Positions 41,883 to 44,549 of a stretch of 44,549 nt of DNA are shown one piece after another. The stretch's first letter is position 1; every line of letters begins with the position of its first letter. A model generated the notes under the pieces. It had not been told where the DNA came from. It was given only the letters and a program-made list of their open reading frames with translations, and ran no database searches. Source of the stretch: a virus. The DNA lies in IMG/VR virus record IMGVR_UViG_3300033273_000505, positions 1 to 44,549 of that record, one strand, 5' to 3'. The position numbers were made by a program, and so were the translations under genes.

Positions 41883-42727
41883 TGCTAGGAAATTATTATT
41901 ATCACGAAATAATTAGGAAAACCATTATAGCGTTTGGTACGCTATTTAATGATATCCATATTAGACATGCTGACCAGCAAGGTAGTGCTGTTAGTGATAT
42001 AAAAGTTCCTTTGGCATATGGACCAAGTCAAAAGTTCTTGGCAAGAATTACCCAACAACCAGATTTGAATAAACCAATTCAAATCACTCTGCCAAGGATG
42101 TCATTTGAAATGACTTCTATTGCATACGATTCAACTAGAAAGTCTAGTTTGATTCAAACATTTAAAACTTGTGATGATGGGAGTAAAGTTAAAAAGGTAT
42201 TCATGCCTGTCCCATACAATATTGGATTTGAATTGAATATTCTTTCAAAGTTGAATGATGATTCACTTCAAGTTTTAGAACAAATTTTACCATATTTTCA
42301 ACCACACTTTAATTTGACTGTAGATTTAGTCGAATCTATTGGAGAAAAGAGAGATATTCCAATTGTTCTTGATTCAGTTTCTTTCCAAGATGACTATGAG
42401 GGAACTTTTGATACCAGAAGAGCACTGATACATACACTCACATTTACTGCAAAAACATATCTGTTCGGTGCTATTGCAGACAGCAGCGACGGTCTCATCC
42501 GTAAGGTTCAAGTTGATTTGTATACGAGTACAGATAGAGCAACTGCTAAGCGTGAGATGAGATATACAGTAACTCCTACTGCTAAGGTTGATAAAAATAA
42601 TGATGGTGTAATTGATGCTGCAGATACTCCACTTCTTGTCCCAGGTGATAACTTCGGATTTGATGAGGAGTGGGAAATGTTCACAGACGGAAAAACTTAC
42701 AGCGAAGTTCGTAAAACTGATTACTAA
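41882..42727 (+). CDS. 15: Tail sheath stabiliser / tail completion protein gp15
   Basis: The N-terminus (YYYHEIIRKTIIAFGTLFND, then IHIRHADQQGSAVSDIKVPLAYGPSQKFLARI) follows the T4 gp15 pattern (F-Y-N-S-x-F-R-R...LFSNIQI...IRVPITYASKEHFM). LPRMSFEMTSIAYDSTRKSSLIQT and FELNILSKLNDDSLQVLEQILPYFQPHFNLTVDL are further conserved parts. At 281 aa it matches T4 gp15 (272). gp15 forms the hexameric cap at the top of the tail and contacts gp13/gp14. An EF-hand-like KNNDGVIDAADT (~240-250) may bind calcium. Confidence 0.93.
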   Translation: MLGNYYYHEIIRKTIIAFGTLFNDIHIRHADQQGSAVSDIKVPLAYGPSQKFLARITQQPDLNKPIQITLPRMSFEMTSIAYDSTRKSSLIQTFKTCDDGSKVKKVFMPVPYNIGFELNILSKLNDDSLQVLEQILPYFQPHFNLTVDLVESIGEKRDIPIVLDSVSFQDDYEGTFDTRRALIHTLTFTAKTYLFGAIADSSDGLIRKVQVDLYTSTDRATAKREMRYTVTPTAKVDKNNDGVIDAADTPLLVPGDNFGFDEEWEMFTDGKTYSEVRKTDY

Positions 42728-42732
42728 TAACC

Positions 42733-43170
42733 ATGAGTGATAATTATGATTCCATTGACAAGGCACTCAATATTGAGAGTAGCATTGTTGAAGCAGAACC
42801 TGCAGAGGTTGTAAAACCATCTCGTCCTCCAGAAAAGGATGATATTAAAAAAGATTATGAATATACCCGTGCTAATCTATATTCACTTATAGAAAAGGGG
42901 CAAGAAGCAATCAATGGTATTATGGAACTTGCAGGAGAAAGTGCAAGTCCTAGAGCATATGAAGTTGCTGGTCAGTTAATTAAGAGTGTTGCAGATACAA
43001 CAGATAAGTTAGCAGATTTACAAAAGAAACTCAAAGATTTAGAAGAAGATAACAGCAGTAAGGGACCAAACAATGTTACAAATAACGCATTGTTTGTAGG
43101 TTCAACGTCTGAATTATCAAAACTCCTGAAGCAAGGTTTTCTAAATAATAATGATAAAGATAGTAAGTGA
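42733..43170 (+). CDS. 16: Terminase small subunit gp16
   Basis: Layout as in T4 gp16 (164 aa): an acidic N-terminus (MSDNYDSIDKALNIESSIVE), the segment PPEKDDIKKDYEYTRANLYSLIEKGQEAINGIMELA, the central SPRAYEVAGQLIKSVADTTDKLADLQKKLKDL that forms the ring coiled coil, and the C-terminal NNVTNNALFVGSTSELSKLL, like the N-A-T-V-F-x-G-S-x-x-D-L of T4. It starts cutting and regulates the large subunit gp17, whose gene is not in the window. 145 aa. The stop overlaps the next start (TGATG). Confidence 0.9.
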   Translation: MSDNYDSIDKALNIESSIVEAEPAEVVKPSRPPEKDDIKKDYEYTRANLYSLIEKGQEAINGIMELAGESASPRAYEVAGQLIKSVADTTDKLADLQKKLKDLEEDNSSKGPNNVTNNALFVGSTSELSKLLKQGFLNNNDKDSK

Positions 43171-44549
43171 TGGCTAAGAAATCCTGTAAAAAAGGTTATT
43201 ACTGGTGCCGCACTGATGAAAAGTGCAAGAAAATTCCTAAGGGATGGCATGTTATGCCTACAGGATTTTTAATGCGTGATAATGAACATAAAGATGAAGA
43301 AAAAGAGGAGACCAAGAAAAAGAATGGCAATGGTACAAATGGCAATAGAAATGGGAATGGGGACTCTTCTGGGAGCACTGATGGCGGAGGAGTATCGGAA
43401 GGTTGGAGTGCAAAATACAAAAGGTCAATCGATTGCGATAATCCAAAAGGATTCTCTCAGCGAGCACATTGTCAGGGAAGAAAGAAAGTGAACGAAGCAA
43501 AGGGGCACGAAGAAGACCACGAGGTCTCAATGGCACAATCTCAACTTAAAAAGTCTGAGAAGAATATTGCTAAGTTGAGAAAAGCACTTGGTAAGAAGGA
43601 AAGAAATATTCCTGCTTGGGTTCAGGCAAAAATTACTGATACTGAGCACAACACTGATGCTGCTGCAGGATATATGGATGAAGGCAAGCGTGATGGTAAG
43701 TCTGCCAAAGATAAAGACTATTCACTCCATGATTGGTTTAAAGGTGGTGGATGGGTTCAGGCAGGTGGTAAATATGATGGTAAACCCTGTGCCAAGCAAC
43801 CAGGTCAGAAAACAAAACCATTCTGCCGTGATGCTGATGACCGTGCTTCTATGAGCAAAAAAGAGAGAAGCAGAAGATCAGCGAAGAAGCGTAGAGAAGA
43901 TCCAAATCCTAACAGAAAAGGTAAAGCAAAAATGGTATCAGCATCTTATTCAAATTGGAGAGCAGACTTAGAGCAACTCGATGAAGGTGCTGCAGCAGCA
44001 ATCCGTTTAGGATTAGCAGCAGGAACTGCTATCGGTGGAGCAATCCTTGGTAAGAAAGCACACGATACAGTCAAGGGTATGGTCAAGAAAAGAAATGAAA
44101 AACTTGATGATGCTCTTAAAAAAGCACGCGGTATCAGAGAAGGACGTTACTCTGGTGGTGGTGGTTTGAGACCTGGTGATAGAATTAAAATGCTTGATGG
44201 AAGTCTAAAGTCTCTTAAAGACATCGATGATAAGTTAAAAGAAAAGAATACTAAAAAAGAAGAAGTCCAAATGGAGGGCAAGAAAGATGCTTGCTATCAT
44301 AAGGTCAAGTCACGTTATTCTGTTTGGCCAAGTGCATATGCATCTGGTGCATTAGTCAAGTGCCGTAAAGTTGGTGCTAAGAACTGGGGCAACAAAACTA
44401 AGAAAGAAAGTATTGATTATAATTTAAACGATGAATATATTGAAGAAAATATTATTAGGGTCGCAAAAACGGTAGGACCTATTATTAAAGCATTGGGTAA
44501 ATTGAATAGAAAAGGTAGAAAGAAACTTCCACCAATAAATTTAAAAAAT
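43170..44549 (+). CDS. Modular Cys-pair virion-region protein, 3' end cut by window (460+ codons)
   Basis: Open from ATG 43170, overlapping the gp16 TGA, through the last base. Four short Cys-bearing modules are separated by basic or low-complexity linkers: residues 5-24 (SCKKGYYWCRTDEKC; Cys6, 13, 19); 83-104 (SIDCDNPKGFSQRAHCQG; Cys89, 101); 147-220 (PAWVQAKITDTEHN ... PCAKQPGQKTKPFC; Cys207, 219), resembling a DUF5872-like segment; 373-407 (ACYHKVKSRYSVWPSAYASG ... KCRKVG; Cys375, 398). Residues 274-294 are an Ala/Gly-rich hydrophobic helix. YSNWRADLEQL (260-270) is another short motif I recall from cyanophage virion proteins. Function unknown; zinc or metal binding by the Cys pairs is possible. 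It sits where gp17 would be expected nearby. Confidence 0.8.
   Translation, partial: MAKKSCKKGYYWCRTDEKCKKIPKGWHVMPTGFLMRDNEHKDEEKEETKKKNGNGTNGNRNGNGDSSGSTDGGGVSEGWSAKYKRSIDCDNPKGFSQRAHCQGRKKVNEAKGHEEDHEVSMAQSQLKKSEKNIAKLRKALGKKERNIPAWVQAKITDTEHNTDAAAGYMDEGKRDGKSAKDKDYSLHDWFKGGGWVQAGGKYDGKPCAKQPGQKTKPFCRDADDRASMSKKERSRRSAKKRREDPNPNRKGKAKMVSASYSNWRADLEQLDEGAAAAIRLGLAAGTAIGGAILGKKAHDTVKGMVKKRNEKLDDALKKARGIREGRYSGGGGLRPGDRIKMLDGSLKSLKDIDDKLKEKNTKKEEVQMEGKKDACYHKVKSRYSVWPSAYASGALVKCRKVGAKNWGNKTKKESIDYNLNDEYIEENIIRVAKTVGPIIKALGKLNRKGRKKLPPINLKN

Overview
The window looks like part of the genome of a T4-like myovirus of marine picocyanobacteria (a Synechococcus/Prochlorococcus cyanophage). The main reason is the right-hand 37 kb, which carries the T4 baseplate-neck-packaging order 25, 6, (giant gp7-position protein), 8, (giant DUF4815 protein), fibre-like proteins, 13, 14, 15, 16, all on the + strand. 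The genes nearly touch, and several spacers hold T4-type late promoter boxes (NATAAATA). No tRNA, integrase, CRISPR array or insertion sequence is visible.

Layout. 1-984: a 5'-cut protein whose visible N-terminus resembles a HicA-like RNA-binding fold, then a small one-helix membrane protein and a terminator. 985-1545: a region without clear long genes, holding a candidate structured RNA (1103-1202) and nine copies of a short palindrome (1228-1487), the last three of which lie in frame inside a small Asp/Tyr-rich ORF. 1550-7165: an accessory block of about sixteen small genes. Recognisable members are a HExxH zincin, a KTSC-like protein, a MutH/Sau3AI-type nuclease, an ArdA-like antirestriction protein, an AbrB-like DNA-binding protein and a GT-A glycosyltransferase. 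Parts of it (about 2.7-3.6 kb and 5.3-5.7 kb) are clearly richer in G+C than the rest. Many of these genes have their own sigma-70-type promoter, often built into a hairpin that also lies at the 3' end of the preceding gene, and most lack a Shine-Dalgarno sequence. A strong terminator (7171-7193) closes this block. 7197-44549: the late virion module.

How the genes work together. gp25, gp6, gp8 and the two giant proteins should build the baseplate wedge and its periphery. The 570-aa and 244-aa proteins are fibre-like, gp13/gp14 form the neck, gp15 caps the tail, and gp16 is the small terminase. A subtilase with a complete catalytic triad and a large unidentified protein sit among them. A family of GxGY repeats recurs in at least five of the virion proteins. 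The accessory block probably acts early in infection; its nuclease and antirestriction-like proteins suggest conflict with host restriction or attack on host DNA, but that is inference.

The observations I rate highest are the promoter-in-hairpin junctions between small genes, the candidate structured RNA with the adjacent palindrome array, the MutH-like/ArdA-like pair, and the hairpin that covers the ribosome-binding site at the start of the late module.
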